Positions 43,525 to 56,000 of a DNA stretch of 64,000 nucleotides are shown here, in pieces. The DNA lies in the NCBI RefSeq assembly GCF_033807715.1, contig NC_084591.1, forward strand, positions 31,596,590 through 31,660,589, read 5' to 3'. Below the pieces are notes generated by a model. It searched no databases. It was given only the letters and a program-made list of their open reading frames with translations, and was not told the DNA's origin. Positions within the stretch are counted from its first letter, which is position 1, and every line of letters begins with the position of its first letter. The translations under genes and the position numbers were made by a program. The stretch comes from Cololabis saira. Lineage: Eukaryota > Chordata > Actinopteri > Beloniformes > Belonidae.

Positions 43525-43944
43525 ACGTATGAATGTGTGAAGTGTGAATGTCCTTATGTATGAACCTATAAATACGTGTGTATATGTTTGAATGGGTGTA
43601 TGTGTGTGTGTCCCCTATTTATTTATTCATTAATTAATAGTATTATTGTAAGTAGTGAGCAGATGTAGTAGTATATAATTTTTATACATATTGGCACAAA
43701 TGTGTATGTATGTATGTTTAGGTATATGTACTTTAAGTACATGTACTTCCATCTGTAGGTGCATACCTGTATCTGTTGAGTTTGTAATGTCTTTGTATTT
43801 TTTTAATGCCTATCAATGTTTATTCATTATGTCCCATTATGTAAATAAATCTTTCTTCATCCCTTTCAACAAAATATCTTCTCTGCTATAAAGTCAGAAA
43901 AGAATCCTGTTGCAGGCTGAGGACTCTGTATGTGTCTTTGTTCA

Positions 43945-43985
43945 TGATCTAGACACAAATATGGTCCATATTTGTGTCTAGATCA
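43945..43985. repeat. Perfect 41-bp palindrome (20-bp arms, 1-nt spacer)
   Basis: TGATCTAGACACAAATATGG, a single T, then the exact complement. No target duplication is visible, so it is not a recognisable MITE. Confidence 0.95.
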
Positions 43986-45288
43986 GGACATCCTTTGGTC
44001 GGAGCAGTAAGCGTTTTGCTTTAATGTTGCAGTGGATTCTTATATATTCATCTATTCACAACTTTGACCGCATGTCCACCCCTGGACTGGATTTAAGTCA
44101 AGATCAGTTTTAAGATGAAGATTACCTCCTTCCAGCATAAGGAATCACATGGGGACTGTTTCCATAGTAACAATCTGTGGCCTGTTTCCTGCAGCCTTCT
44201 AGCTTTTAATGCATCTGGAAATGAATCGGACTGTGATAACTAGTTAGGTGTTAACTGTGGTCATCAGATCAACAGTTAGATGGTTCGCTCATCTGAGGCT
44301 AAATGCTTCATAGTTAATGTTAAAGAATAGCCTGACATATGAAAAAGAATAAAAAAAAGATTTTTACTTGAAGTGTTAATTATACATTGGAATCAAAAAC
44401 ACAAAAAAAAAATTGTATTAAAACAATTTCTAAATATTTATTTTATCTATCATAATAAACATAATAATATAGGTAAATAAATAAGTACATGTACGTATTT
44501 TTTTCCTTTTTTGATTAAGAGGATGCTACAAATGTCTGAGAAATGCATGTATCAAATATGATACATCTGGCATTATAGAGTTAGGTGTGGGTGACAAATG
44601 CAAAATCATTTCATAATTTAGAAATTTGTGTCAACTCGTCCTGCTTCACTTTTTCCCATTTGTAAAAATGCATAACCCTGACAGTTTGGACTGATTAGAA
44701 TAAAATGGGTGAATTCCGTCCTGGTCTCCCCCTCCTCCTCATATTCACTTCAACACCCCCTAGTCCTATTTGGACACCCTTTCCCTCCCCTCACGGTGCT
44801 GCTGTAACATTGATTTCAGCACATTGAATTACACTACCACAACGTTCCTTATGTAGTCAACGACCGGGAGTGAAAATCAAAAGAGACAGCCACCAGGTGG
44901 AGAAGGTGAAAAAAAACAAAACAAAAAAAACAGAGGTTCTGCTGTGCTCAGGTTGGTAAATGGATGCTCATTGTGTCCTTGCATTGGTGGTCTGATGAAG
45001 ATTGACTGCTGTTTTCATTAGAAGGTGTTAACTGAATCCAGGCTAACCTGCTGGCCTCTTCCAAAGCTCAGTGAAGGTTCCTCCTGAACCCCCATACATA
45101 CTGACTGCACTGATATGACCTATAGGTAATGCTGATAATACTGAGAAATTGTTTTTCACATCATGTTCTGACCATGCACAATTAGTAAAAGCTCTTGTTG
45201 TATGCTTATAGTTGATAGTTTGTTATTCTTTTGATTTTTTCTTTTTCAAAAGACAGTAATAAGAATATGGATTCATTGATTCATTTTC

Positions 45289-45378
45289 TTTTTTTTTTTT
45301 TTTAATGATTTTTTTATTGGAAATAGTTTCACATTATACAACAGTAGTAAAGCAAAATAACTGGGAATACTTCCATCC
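45289..45378 (-). mobile_element. 90-bp L1-like tail with 18-bp target duplication
   Basis: ATTCATTGATTCATTTTC at 45271-45288 and 45379-45396 brackets a T-rich start (minus-strand poly-A) and CAATAAAAAAATCATT in complement. A 5'-truncated retroposition like 35051-35109. Confidence 0.88.
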
Positions 45379-45396
45379 ATTCATTGATTCATTTTC

Positions 45397-47506
45397 AATT
45401 TAATTCAAATTCAATTTATTTATCCCCAAAAGGAAAATAAGTAGTACATAGAACTGACTAACCAAGCCGGGCTGATAGAAACCCACAACAAGAACTCAGT
45501 GTTACAGATTTGCAAACATGATAGACACCTGTATGCCTCAGCAGGAAGCTCAGACCACCGTCAGACTCTCAAAGCCATGCAGCATCTGATGTGTGTGTGT
45601 GTGTGTGTTGGGGGGGGCTGCCTGCTAACAGAGCCAAACCCAGTGTGTTGGGCATCTGTTGGCCCTGTGGTGGAGCTGGAGAGAGGCAGGAGGCGAAGCA
45701 GCAGGAAAAAGCACATCAAAAAGGTGCAAATTTCACTCCCTCCATTTTGATCAAGTGAGGCATGAAAAGGAGTGTAATACTCTCAAGTGGCGCGAGGGTT
45801 ACACCATTGATGTTGTTATTTCTGCATGGGGAGGTCCACAAAGCTAATGGGAGGGGTTGTGTTTAACAGTGAGCGCTGCGTTAGGCGAGGCCATATGGAG
45901 AGGTCCTTTTGCAAAAGCTCTTGAATAGGAAGCTTAGAGTTTCATAATGCCGTGTGAAACTCTACTTCTGGCATAGGCAGGGAGTTTTCAAAGCCAGCCT
46001 TCAACAGCTCCACCATATGTGCCGCTCTAAAACACTCTCTTTTATGGGCCATGGAATCACACTTAGACAATAAATATGAGGAACATATGCTGAGACATGA
46101 GCAGGCAGATCTCAAAGAGCTGTTGCTGGAAAATAAAACAAAAAAAAAATCACAGATCGATCCAGAAACAACGCAATCTGGCTTACAAACTCCCTGACTG
46201 GATATGTGCCAGAAATGAGGACAATCACACTACAGTCTATGTTGACTAATATCCAAATCGCCAGTCTGAAGCCATGAAATCAGGTTTTGAGACAAATAAA
46301 AAGCAGTGGAGCAGATATATCTGGTGAGCAACTTCCCTTCAGGCTCAGAATTTGCTCAGATATTAATTACCATGTAATTACAGTATCATTACACGTCCTC
46401 GCTGTCTGGGCCGCTGAGCCATTCAAATCCCCTGCAGACCCATTGAGCATGCATCTTACATTATGATGCTATGTCCAGATTAAGTGTAAGACAAGGGGCC
46501 CGTGGCCACATCCAAAGACACCCCGGCCTCATCTACAACACCGCCAGACTGCAAATGACAGAAAAACACAGCAAAATCACCACAACAGTGTTCCTGTTTG
46601 TGTTAGTTTTGGTCTGTTCGAGGATGTGTTGTCTTGTTTCAGTGGTTCTGTGTCTTTGTGTCCCGCCGTGGCTTGGAGCCCACACCTGTTCAATAACCTG
46701 AGCACAGCATCCGGAGCAAGGAGGAAGGTGAAAACAAATCGCCTGAGGTTTTTGTGTATGTGGCACAGTGTTCAGTGTGGTGTCAGAGCTGTCAGCTCAT
46801 TTGAAAGGACCACATGCTCTGCACAGCAATGCTGCCATTTTGCAGATTGTGTAAACAAACATGCCAGAAAATTGGACATCTTTGTGAATCCTATTTATGT
46901 CAAGTGCATTTTGTCTCCCCATGAAACACACACACACACACACACATACACACACACAAACGCTACAGAACTACAGAAGACATGCAAACATTGAAACTGT
47001 TGGGATGGCAGCGAGCTGGAGGTGGGGGAACTGCTCTGTGTGATATCACTGCTGAGCTAATTGAGGCAGAAGTGTGCTGTCGAATCCAGGTTCTGTGTGC
47101 AGATGATTAGTGTTACTGCAGCGGAACGATAACGACAACTTACCCCCTTTGTGTAGAGAAAGGTTTACATCACAGGAGGCCATTGGAGGTGATTGGAATC
47201 AGAAACAGAGAGAATAGATTGACTTACCAATTGCTCCTTTTACTGTAACAACAACAACTGATTAAACTGTGAGACAACATAGCTGCATGTTACAGCACAG
47301 AGGGGTTCACAGCTCTAATGACCGTTTAACATCAGGACATGTCACACTTTGAATCACATGCACAACTGTCCAGACACAATGAGCAAGTTCGGAGGATGCA
47401 GGCCACTTAACTTTGGCAGAAGTTATGCATAAATCCTTACTTTACCAGTGTTCATGCAGGTCTTTAAAATTGTACTGCCTCCTTGAGCTAAGTTGATACA
47501 ATCATT
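45397..47506. other. Intronic stretch, possible conserved non-coding sequence
   Basis: No exon was recognised. 46030-46450 is unique-looking, with ATTAATTACCATGTAATTAC near 46360 (paired homeodomain-type cores). A short (CA)n tract lies at 46926-46958. Confidence 0.3.
46926..46958. repeat. (CA)n microsatellite, ~33 bp
   Basis: CA run with one TA interruption. Confidence 0.95.
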
Positions 47507-47510
47507 TTAA

Positions 47511-47850
47511 AGGATCATGAGGCTCCTTTTAAGAAATGAGACTCTCTAGCGCCACCCTTCACCACGATGGCCGTTGGGGGTACTGCAGCCAACAGTGAAG
47601 CCGGCACGGGAGAACGGGGAGAACGCACATGCAGCGTCATGTGACGTCACATCCGCAGCCCAGCGCGGGAAATTTGGGCCCGAATTGCAGCACATTTTGC
47701 AGCACACAGCCTGTTCAAGGCAAAGGAGAGTTACACTAGAGGAATTATTCTTTTGGGTTTGGAACGCTTCATCTGACATTATTACTAAAAAACGTAAAAT
47801 GTATACGGATTTTTTTCATAAATCTTGCCACAATCCGGCCTCAAGCTCCT
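47511..47850 (-). mobile_element. 340-bp TTAA MITE, copy B
   Basis: TTAA at 47507-47510 and 47851-47854. Minus-strand orientation relative to copy C. It holds an uninterrupted 77-codon frame (47546-47779, minus) starting MSDEAFQTQKN and ending HRGEGWR, same length as in copy C. The outer left end has changed to AGGATCATGAGGC. Confidence 0.92.
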
Positions 47851-47854
47851 TTAA

Positions 47855-48350
47855 AGGAGCAACGTGTAAAATAATAGGTTGAATTCGGTGACGTGCGGTC
47901 AGGGGAGGCAGGGGAGGCTGTGCCTCACCTGCCATCATGAAAGGAAAGAAATGTAAAATGAAAAAAAAAATATTTTTTTATATTTATCAATTGATTTGTA
48001 CTATAAAGTAATTTTCCATTTAACTTCACCATTTTTAGATTATTTTTTCTTCAAAATTGCCGAATGTTCACATTTGCCGTTCAAATGCTGAGAAGATTCG
48101 GGCGGTGAGGCACCTGAGTACATTTCTAGCGAGAAAAATATATTTTACTTTCATAATATTCACTCAGTGAATGCACATAATCACTCGCTTGCTCGTAGTT
48201 GCAAAGTTTTTTCAGATCTCGCCAGAATAATGTGAATATTGTGTATTGTGTGTATTGTGTAATATATGTGTATATTTCTTGCTGGAAATATCAAAACGCA
48301 TTTTTATGCAGAAACTAGCTCAAAATATTGATTTTTTTCACTAAAAAATT
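47855..48350. repeat. Adjacent TTAA-element end and unclassified repeat
   Basis: Directly after TTAA comes AGGAGCAACGTGTAAAATA, a diverged version of the end at 30422. Then GTGACGTGCGGTCAGGGGAG and GGCTGTGCCTCACCTGCC, which I recall as a common fish repeat head. No far end was located. Confidence 0.45.
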
Positions 48351-49142
48351 AGAAATGTCCGCCATGTTTTTTGGTGTCACGGCCAGAATCTTGAAAGTCA
48401 TGTGACTTGGACGCAAAACGAATAGTCAGAAAAATGTAACAGTTATACAATTCAAGGGCTATTATTGTAACCCCTCTACGTTTTTGCACTTTGGACCAAC
48501 GTAGGCAGGGTACGTTTTTATGTGAGACTGGGTTGCGAAGGCAGAGTACATTTAATGTAAAAAAAAGACTGATTGCAAAATCACAGAAAATAGCCTGAAC
48601 ACCTGATAAAGAGCTGACATGAAAAAAAAGATCTTGTAAAATTAGGTCTGAACGGTAATGGAGAAGCTTTCTTAGCATTCTTGTTTTAATGTGGAATATT
48701 TAACAGTTTATTGTTGTTCCTATCAAGTTATGTCATGTAAATATTCATATGCTCCGTAATGATCCTTATGCGTCAATCAAATATTAAATTAATGCATATC
48801 CTTCATGTGTTATCCAAGCAAAAAGTGGGAGTCAGAACGTTTCCATGCAGTTTAAGTTCCTTGCAGATGTTTTGTGTTTTTCATTAAAACTCAGAGCGCG
48901 TGTCCTCCTGATGGGATTCTCATTATCACATCATCTTCTTCATCTTCACCTGCTTTCTGACACACAGCACCTTCTTATCCAAACTAATAGGATCATTACG
49001 ATACATCCCCCACCTCGAGTCACTCCCTCCACTCCCACTCCCTATTCATTCATTCCAATAAGAAGATTACTGACTTGTTTACCACTCTTTGAGCATTTAA
49101 TGTCCTTAAGCCAATTGTCTTTTTAAAGTGCTTGGTTGTCTA

Positions 49143-49370
49143 ATGCTGTGTGTTGTGTGTCAGCTGCTGGCTGTAAGCGGAGAGCTGTTGGTGGATACGG
49201 ACAACGGATATTTCCACAGACGAACAGTATTTCTAATAGGTGAAGCAGAGCTGCAGGCTGATTTAGCAGAGGAAAGTAGCTTTTATTTGAATATACATGC
49301 AAGAACATTTGTTAAACTGTTAGAAAGTTGGAAGTGTGACTTTAAGAATTCCGTAGGTCAATGTAAGGCA
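49143..49370 (+). other. Short ORF with signal-peptide-like start
   Basis: MLCVVCQLLAVSGELLVDTD and 55 more codons; hydrophobic start followed by polar sequence. The last codons run into the L1 insertion, no promoter or splice site supports it, and it lies in an intron of the minus-strand gene. Most likely chance. Confidence 0.12.
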
Positions 49371-49919
49371 TAGTGACAATGATAGGACCTGAGTGCAATG
49401 GTTTGTATTGTTTTGTTGTCGTGTTTGTTTTAAGTGGGGTTTTCCCACCGTTTATGTCTATTTGTTTTGTTAGGTTTATGTTTTTGTTTTCGATGTGTTT
49501 TAAGGGTATATGTTTGGATATCATTTTGGTTCTTTAACGGACCAGCCCCAACTTAGGATAAGAAATTAATGACAATAAGTGTTTCCTACTTTTTTTTTTT
49601 TTTTTTTTTTTTGATAAGTCCCCTTCATCATGAAGTAAGGTAGGAATATTATTTAACTATTTAATTATTATTTCAGAGTCATTGATATGACAGATATGGT
49701 AGTACTATCTGGTATTTTAAATTAGTGCAATGAGAATTTTTGGTTAGTAGCCTATATCTGGCATGATTATAGCACTATGAAATATGTTTTGGTGTGTATG
49801 GACTTTGACTGACTTAATTTTTTTTTTTTTTTGGAAGTTGAGTTGTGGGGGTTTTGTGTTCTATGTATGTAAGGTATACCCCTCTTTTTGTGGTTGAAAA
49901 TATATATAAAAAAAGAAAA
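49338..49919 (+). mobile_element. L1-like LINE, 5'-truncated 3' end, 16-bp duplication
   Basis: AGAAAGTTGGAAGTGT at 49322-49337 and 49920-49935. The insert has a T/G-rich untranslated sequence, a poly-T interruption at 49591-49612, AAAATATATATAAAA and an A-rich tail. No RT frame remains. Confidence 0.8.
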
Positions 49920-50372
49920 AGAAAGTTGGAAGTGTAGCAGAGAGAGGACTGATTGTAATCTAGAGATCACCATGAAAACGCAAACCCAATATTCAAGTGG
50001 ATTCAGCAACCTCACATCACCCATGATGACTGAGGGAAGAATGCTTTAAAATCATTCCTACTTTCTCTCCATTTTGCTCTTGCTTTACATTACCAGTGTC
50101 TCCTCTGTAACACATCTGGATCTAGGGTCTTATACTAGTGATTACTTGGTCTTTGAAAAGCATAGTCATGCTACCGCATGTAAACAACTCACCTTCTGTA
50201 ACTGCTGCTGATCAAAAGCAACTTTTAAAAGTTACATTTTTAAACATGCTGTTGTGAATACTGTTGAATACTTCCAATTTATCATCATTAAGAGCTAGTT
50301 GTTAATAAAGAGGATTCAAGGAAGATGGGTGACATTTTAACATACGAAAAGGTCAGCATTGAGTCTGTATCG

Positions 50373-50528
50373 GGCCGCTCGGTGGCGCAGTGGGTTAAGC
50401 AAGCAGCTCATATACTGAGGCTACAGTCCTCCTGCAACGGCCGCGGGTTCAAATCCTGGTCATCCCCATTCTCTCTCTCTACCCCCTTCCTGTCTGCAAC
50501 TTGAATAAAAAAAAATCTTAAAAAAAAA
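50373..50528 (+). mobile_element. tRNA-derived SINE, second copy
   Basis: GGCCGCTCGGTGGCGCAGTG head, box B GGTTCAAATCC, A-rich tail. AGCATTGAGTCT repeats at 50355-50366 and 50529-50540, with six bases between the left duplication and the SINE head. Internally shorter than 23929-24123 (about 35 bp lost after box B). Confidence 0.92.
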
Positions 50529-50540
50529 AGCATTGAGTCT

Positions 50541-51966
50541 CTTTGTAGCTGCTTGTTGGGTGGAGTCCACAGGTCGGGACCCGGGGCCTCGTGTTCAAAG
50601 GTTGTGTGGATTTCATTTTAAATCCTTGCGCCGAAATCTTGCCATGGTAAATTTGGTATGGTATATTTTAAGGATCTGGGTTTCATCCCAATTAGTTGTC
50701 TAATCCAGCCGGCGTGCCGCTGCACAGGGATGACGACCTGTCAGCAGCTCGAGCTGAATGGTTCATGTTGCTCAGATAGGGAGCAGTTGGGACCAGCTCA
50801 GCAGATCCAGAAGAATCTTCTTAGTAACCAAATCAGTTGAAGATCCAGTCATCATTCTGGACCAGCAGGTCAGTGTGATTCCTGAAGACTTGCTCCCTCC
50901 AAACTATTCTGTCGTCCACAATTCCACAATTACACGCAACATCATGCAGTCATTTTATAGGAAATGCATATAATTGTCTAACCTTGTCATTTTGAAACTA
51001 ATCTGATGTGTCTTGCTCTTAATTAATATGATCATCAACACTGTTGTCTTGTCAGTGAGAATCAGAGTTCATCTCATTTCATGTGATGGATGTCTGTGTT
51101 CCTCACAACTGATCATTGATGTGTGTTCACATCTTCCCATAACAAAACACAGAAAACGTATCAGTTTGCTTTGGATTTAGGACACACATTTTTACACCAG
51201 GTCGGAAATGTGCGTGTTTATAAGGACGAATCCACCCAATGTCAATTTTTTTAACATACTAACATGTGCGTGGAAAACGCTGCACTGTTTACACACGAGG
51301 CCCCTGGTGTCTAATCAAGGCCTGCTGGGAGAGCTGCAGCCCCTGAGTGCATGGCTTTGACTGCAAAAACTGCTGGAATGAGGAGATGGCAAAAAGGAGC
51401 AAAACCACTTATTGAAATACGTAAGTACAAACATTGTAGATTCTCACAAATCAAGGTTATGATGTTCCTTAATGCTTAAGGTCAAATATTGATCATCAAA
51501 CATCAAACTTCTTCATGTCATCATGTTGTACATCATGCATCAGCTGGACTGTTGTGATTATAAAATCAGGAAACTGTCTGGTTTCAAAAAGGAACTGGAA
51601 ACCTTCTAAGTGGATTTAGACCCTGTTCATAACATTTTCTGTTCTTTTAAAGTATGATTTTGAGATTTATTACAGGTTTTTAAGGTTATTCACGATCAAA
51701 GCCAGTGGCGTAACATCATGGTGCAAATATTTTTTTTGTGCCCCCATCCCTGCCCTAAACAAAAGCAGGCACACACATGCACAGCCATTATAGAGAACAG
51801 CTATTGTTGCCATGTAGGCTAACTTTGTGACTGTCCTCCTGCCCCCCGGGCAGTCGGGTCTACGCCGTTTCATTTATGGAGGTAGATGGCGAGCTTTCCT
51901 CCGGCTGGACGCTGGCTTTTTCCTCGGTTACAGCAAAAAAAAGTATCTAATTTTGTCATTTTTGCT
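50541..51966. other. Intronic stretch without supported genes
   Basis: No exon or clear repeat was found. A minus-strand 15-nt candidate microexon at 50193-50207, just before this stretch, is discussed under rejected items. Confidence 0.4.
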
Positions 51967-51970
51967 TTAA

Positions 51971-52310
51971 AGGAGCTTGAGGCCGGATTGTGGCAAGATT
52001 TATGAAAAAAATCCGTATACATTTTAAGTTTTCTAGTAATAATGTCAGATGAAGCGTTCCAAACCCAAAAGAATGAGCCCTCTAGTGTATCTCTCCTTTG
52101 CCTTGAACAGGCTGTGTGCTGCAAAATGTGCTGCAATTCGGTCCCGAATTTCCCGCGCTGGGCTGCGGATGTGACGTCACATGACGCTGCATGTGCGTTC
52201 TCCCCGTTCTCCCGTGCCGGCTTCACTGTTGGCTGCAGTACCCCCGACGGCCGTCGTGGTGAATGGTGGCGCTAGAGAGTCTCATTTCTTAAAAGGAGCC
52301 TCAAGCTCCT
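51971..52310 (+). mobile_element. 340-bp TTAA MITE, copy C
   Basis: Perfect inverted ends AGGAGCTTGAGGC / GCCTCAAGCTCCT; TTAA at 51967-51970 and 52311-52314. Plus-strand 77-codon frame (52042-52275) from MSDEAFQTQKNEPS to RRGEWWR, ending at TAG within GGCGCTAGAGAG. Confidence 0.95.
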
Positions 52311-52314
52311 TTAA

Positions 52315-53265
52315 CATCATCCTGGCTCTTTTTTTTTTCTTTCCACTTTTGTGCGCTGCTTTTTTGTTTGGGCTATTTTCTTTTGTTTACTTTTTTTCTT
52401 GCTGAAAACTCCACAACACGTCATCACGCACTTAACATGACTGACAGGTAGCCTATTAAGGTGATTGGACCTTTCACAAAAACTTTTTTTCCCCTGCCTC
52501 CTTCATGGTGTAGCTGCACCGGTTGCACCGCTGATATATACAACTGTGATCAAAGCTGCTATTCTAATGGAGCTTGATTCCACCCATTTAAGTCTTTGGA
52601 CTGTTGTTTCAGTGCTTCTGGTTTATTTTAATTGTAAGGCAGCGAGGCATCACATTCATGTCCAGAATTGAGAGTTCAAAATGTGTCACTTGCTTTCTCA
52701 AAATTAAGCGGCTTGAGAGCAGGAAACCACCACGTGCGCACGTTAGATCCTGTTTTGATTGAGAATCCAGGCCATTGCAACACAACACAAGCTGTCACGC
52801 TTTCAGAATCACTTGATTTGCATGAAACGTCTCCACCTCAAAACTGCAAGAAGAAATCAGCTATCAAAAGTAGCTTTCCAGGAAGGTGGTGGCCGGGCTG
52901 AAACTAGACTGAGCTGTCTCTTCAGCGAACAGCTAATATAACTTACTCCGGAAAATTAACATTAATCACTCGGAAACATTAATTTTGATAAACTTGTAAG
53001 ACTCTCATCAAACACAGCACCATTTTACTCACATTGATGAAGTCCTTGTGAGTGTAGGGAAGAAGCAGAGCGACATTAATTTAATTACATGAACGTCAAT
53101 GTGTATTTTAGTTAAATATACACTAAATGAAAATGTTGGCATATTTCTTCTATATCAATCAAGTTTACACTCTTCAGAACATTGTTCAGAACCAGGACAA
53201 GACCAAACCAGCACAGGGTTTGCAGGTCAACTATTAAGTCTCTAATATGCAGTTAAGAAGCGGAC
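52315..53265. other. Intronic stretch without recognised features
   Basis: No exon or repeat family was recognised. The first bases after the exon donor are discussed under findings. Confidence 0.4.
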
Positions 53266-53388
53266 CTTTTTCAAGATGAGACTGGGCTCCTGAGCAAGCA
53301 GCAGACGCTGGGCAGTCATGTTCCCCCGAGCCGAGCTCCTCAGCCAGTCCTTCTCCAGAGGATCCATGTGCACTCTGTGGAACAGCGA
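53266..53388 (-). CDS. SOWAH-like gene, exon with MDPLEKDW linker
   Basis: Acceptor CTTTTCCCCCAG is just above 53388. The exon is phase 0 and encodes SLFHRVHMDPLEKDWLRSSA, RGNMTAQRLLLAQEPSLILK and K. PLE..W followed by about 20 residues and LL..EPSL is the segment that precedes the ankyrin repeats in SOWAH proteins. The annotated donor AAG|GTCCGC is weak. Continuing the frame past it gives VRFLTAY before a stop at 53242-53244, and that text resembles the family's DF.(S/T)G(Y/F) block, so the true 3' boundary is uncertain. Confidence 0.8.
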
Positions 53389-53846
53389 CTGGGGGAAAAG
53401 AAACAGAAGAATAAAAGAAACTGTCCTTTTATAGCAGCTGCTAGGCGTCAATGTTCCTGCATGAAACAGGAGCTACATATTTTTAAAAAGCGGCGAGTCT
53501 CATGCTAAAAAAAACAGATCTCCAACACATGTCCTCATTGTCCTCTTCTTGTGGCAGGGGCTGCTGGTGAGCAGGTGGTGGTCATGATGCTATTAGTTGT
53601 GTTTACGGGCCAGCAGGGCACTGCAAAGTACCACCCAGGCCTTTAATCAGAAGCCTGCCAGGCTGTCCTCACTGTTTACCTGATACCTCCATGTTAATTA
53701 CGCTGGCTGAGCGGGCACAGAGGGAGGCCGTCCTTCAGCCTGGCAGCACCACCACGCTGCAGGCGCCAAAACACCGTCAGAGCCTCAACATTTATACAAC
53801 ATGAGGAAAACACCCACAGCTTCAAACACATTTGTACTTTCAAACA

Positions 53847-53848
53847 CA

Positions 53849-53880
<32 letters not shown>

Positions 53881-53882
53881 CA
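53847..53882. repeat. (ACGC)n microsatellite
   Basis: About nine ACGC units. The ACVRACVRA ORF is an artefact. Confidence 0.95.
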
Positions 53883-53943
53883 CACTCACTAAGTTAATTG
53901 TTATATTCTTAGGATAAAGCAAAGATCCGACACAACAATAATA

Positions 53944-54353
53944 CACTGCAAAAACTCAAAATCTTAACAAGAATATTTGTCTTATTTCTAGTTAAAATGT
54001 CTCATTTTTAGTCAAAAAAATCTCATTACACTTAAAACAAGACTCATCACTGGAAAAAAACAAAACTTTTCACCTGTTTCAAGTAGATTTTCACTTAAAA
54101 TAAGTAGAAAAATCTGCCATTGGAACAAGATTTTTTTGCTTGTAATGAGAAGATAAATCTTGTCCCACTGGCAGATTTTTCTACTTATTTCAATTGAAAA
54201 TTTACTTGAAACAGGTGAAAATTGTCAAATAACAAGTTATTTTTCTGGTAATGACTCTTGTTTTAAGTGTAATGAGATTTTTTGACTAAAAATTAGACAT
54301 TTTAACTAGAAATAAGACAAATATTACTGGTAAGATTTTGAGTTTTTGCAGTG
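53944..54353. mobile_element. Palindromic mariner-type MITE, 410 bp, TA duplication
   Basis: CACTGCAAAAACTCAAAATC on the left and its complement on the right, flanked by TA at 53942-53943 and 54354-54355. Nearly the whole length folds back (AGTTAAAATGTC, AAAACAAGACTC, ACCTGTTTCAAGTA all pair with the other half). No ORF. Confidence 0.92.
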
Positions 54354-54414
54354 TAATGACACTGATATATACTAATATGTATAAACTAACTACTACATTT
54401 TTCTGGTGAAATAA

Positions 54415-54690
54415 ATGGACCTGGAACTATTGAAACTGTCACAGTTTGGGTTCAGTTCCTGTTTTATTTTGAAACCCATGTCTGTGTTTCAGTTCTATCT
54501 TGACTTCCCATCTGCCCTGATTGTCTGCCCCTGTGTCTCGTATATCTTGTCTTGTCGTTCCCTTGCTCCCTGCTGGTCTGTACTGTTTTCCTCCCTACTC
54601 GTGTCCTGTCTGTTTGTTGTAAGCTCTTGTGTCTTTGGTTAACCCTCCTCTTCAGTGCTTTTGGTTTGTTTTTGGCATAAATAAACAAAT
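54415..54690 (+). repeat. Polyadenylated retro-repeat, uninterrupted copy
   Basis: Homologue of 29701-29878 plus 37039-37260 in one piece; TTGTCGTTCCCTTGCTCC near 54550 is the equivalent of the foldback insertion site. Ends with CATAAATAAAC near 54677. Confidence 0.85.
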
Positions 54691-56000
54691 CTACCAACTT
54701 CTGACCGAAATGCACACTCAAGCTGCACAATTTTATTTTCAATTTGTAAGTCACTGAGGCCACTGACAAAAACCCTTGATCAGAAGCATATCAGTAAGCG
54801 ATCACCTCTCAATCATTACCTCATCAATCTCATTATAATACTAGCCTGCTGAAATTGTGGAGCTGTTGGCAATGCCATATCCACCCTACACCCAATAAAA
54901 AAAATAGTTACAGAGTGACTTCACTTTTTACAACATGAGTTTGTACACGTTATGCAACAAATTTTTATTTGCTCAATTCTCTTTTTACCATAACTAGTGG
55001 TAATGCCACATACTGTATGAACCGACTGAAAAAATGACACAGTTGACCACAATGTGGTGGGAATGCGCATTCTTTTTACTGTTCACAAATGGCCAGCAGC
55101 ATAGAAGGAGACAGAAAAAGAATGCTTTTTTAACATAAAACTGCTGTGGTAGTGATTGAGATTAAAATAAAGTTATTTAGCACCTGGTTGATGGAAGAAC
55201 AAGGTTGTTATCTGCATTTTGTATTGTAAATGTATATTTTGTTATATTTCACGGAGCATACACATTGGTGTTGAGGGAAAACGGTTATGTTTTCGGCCAT
55301 AAGAGAGGTACTATTGCATTTTGGTAGATTACTCATGCTTAGTCAGTTCTGTAAAGGCAAAGTTTTACATGATTTGGTGTTATTTGTTATACTAGGTCAC
55401 AGAACCATCAGTTTGAGAGACTATATTTTAATTTTTTTCTTTACATTTTGTGCCCTACAAGACTGCTAATTACAGAACAGCACGTTATATAGTCTGAATA
55501 GCACAGCAATCTCATTATGTTTGAAGTAGTCCAAAGACCTTTAGTGAGCAAATTTGACTAAACTGAGCTTTTTATTTTTAGCTCAGAACTTTGCAAAATT
55601 GTTCTGTGGGAACCCCAGGATAAAAGCTACAAAGGAACCCATTTTCCCTTTTAAATCACGGCAATGAAAAACAGAAATCAACTGTGTGATAAACATCTGC
55701 GCGTACCCTGACTAATCTTTGTTCCTCCATGGATCTAATCTATCAGTGCTGGGAAGATCAATAACCTCTGTACAGCTCTAGTTAAAAGCAGAGTTTCCCT
55801 GCTGATTCCATCACAGCCAATGAAGCCAACTTTGACCCACGATTATTATAGGATGTCATCATTGGAATGGCGTAGAGTGAATGTATTGTTTGTTGGCAGT
55901 TTGTGTGGAAACTAATGGTTATCTGCTATTGGGCCATCAGTGATGCTACAGAGGTTGTCCAAACACACTCAAATATGTGTAAAAACTCATACAAAAAAAA
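54691..56000. other. Intronic stretch without recognised features
   Basis: No exon or repeat family was recognised. Its end is a short (CA)n run at 56000-56018 abutting the Harbinger element. Confidence 0.4.

Noticed and set aside
47229..47243. 15-nt minus-strand segment TAAAAGGAGCAATTG between GTTACAG and GTAAGTC
   Set aside because: In the required phase 0 it begins with a stop codon.
50193..50207. 15-nt minus-strand microexon candidate (CAGCAGTTACAGAAG) between good acceptor and donor
   Set aside because: It lies in the right intron and is in phase, but QQLQK does not resemble the expected DF.(S/T)G(Y/F) link, and several AGs in a row make the acceptor ambiguous.
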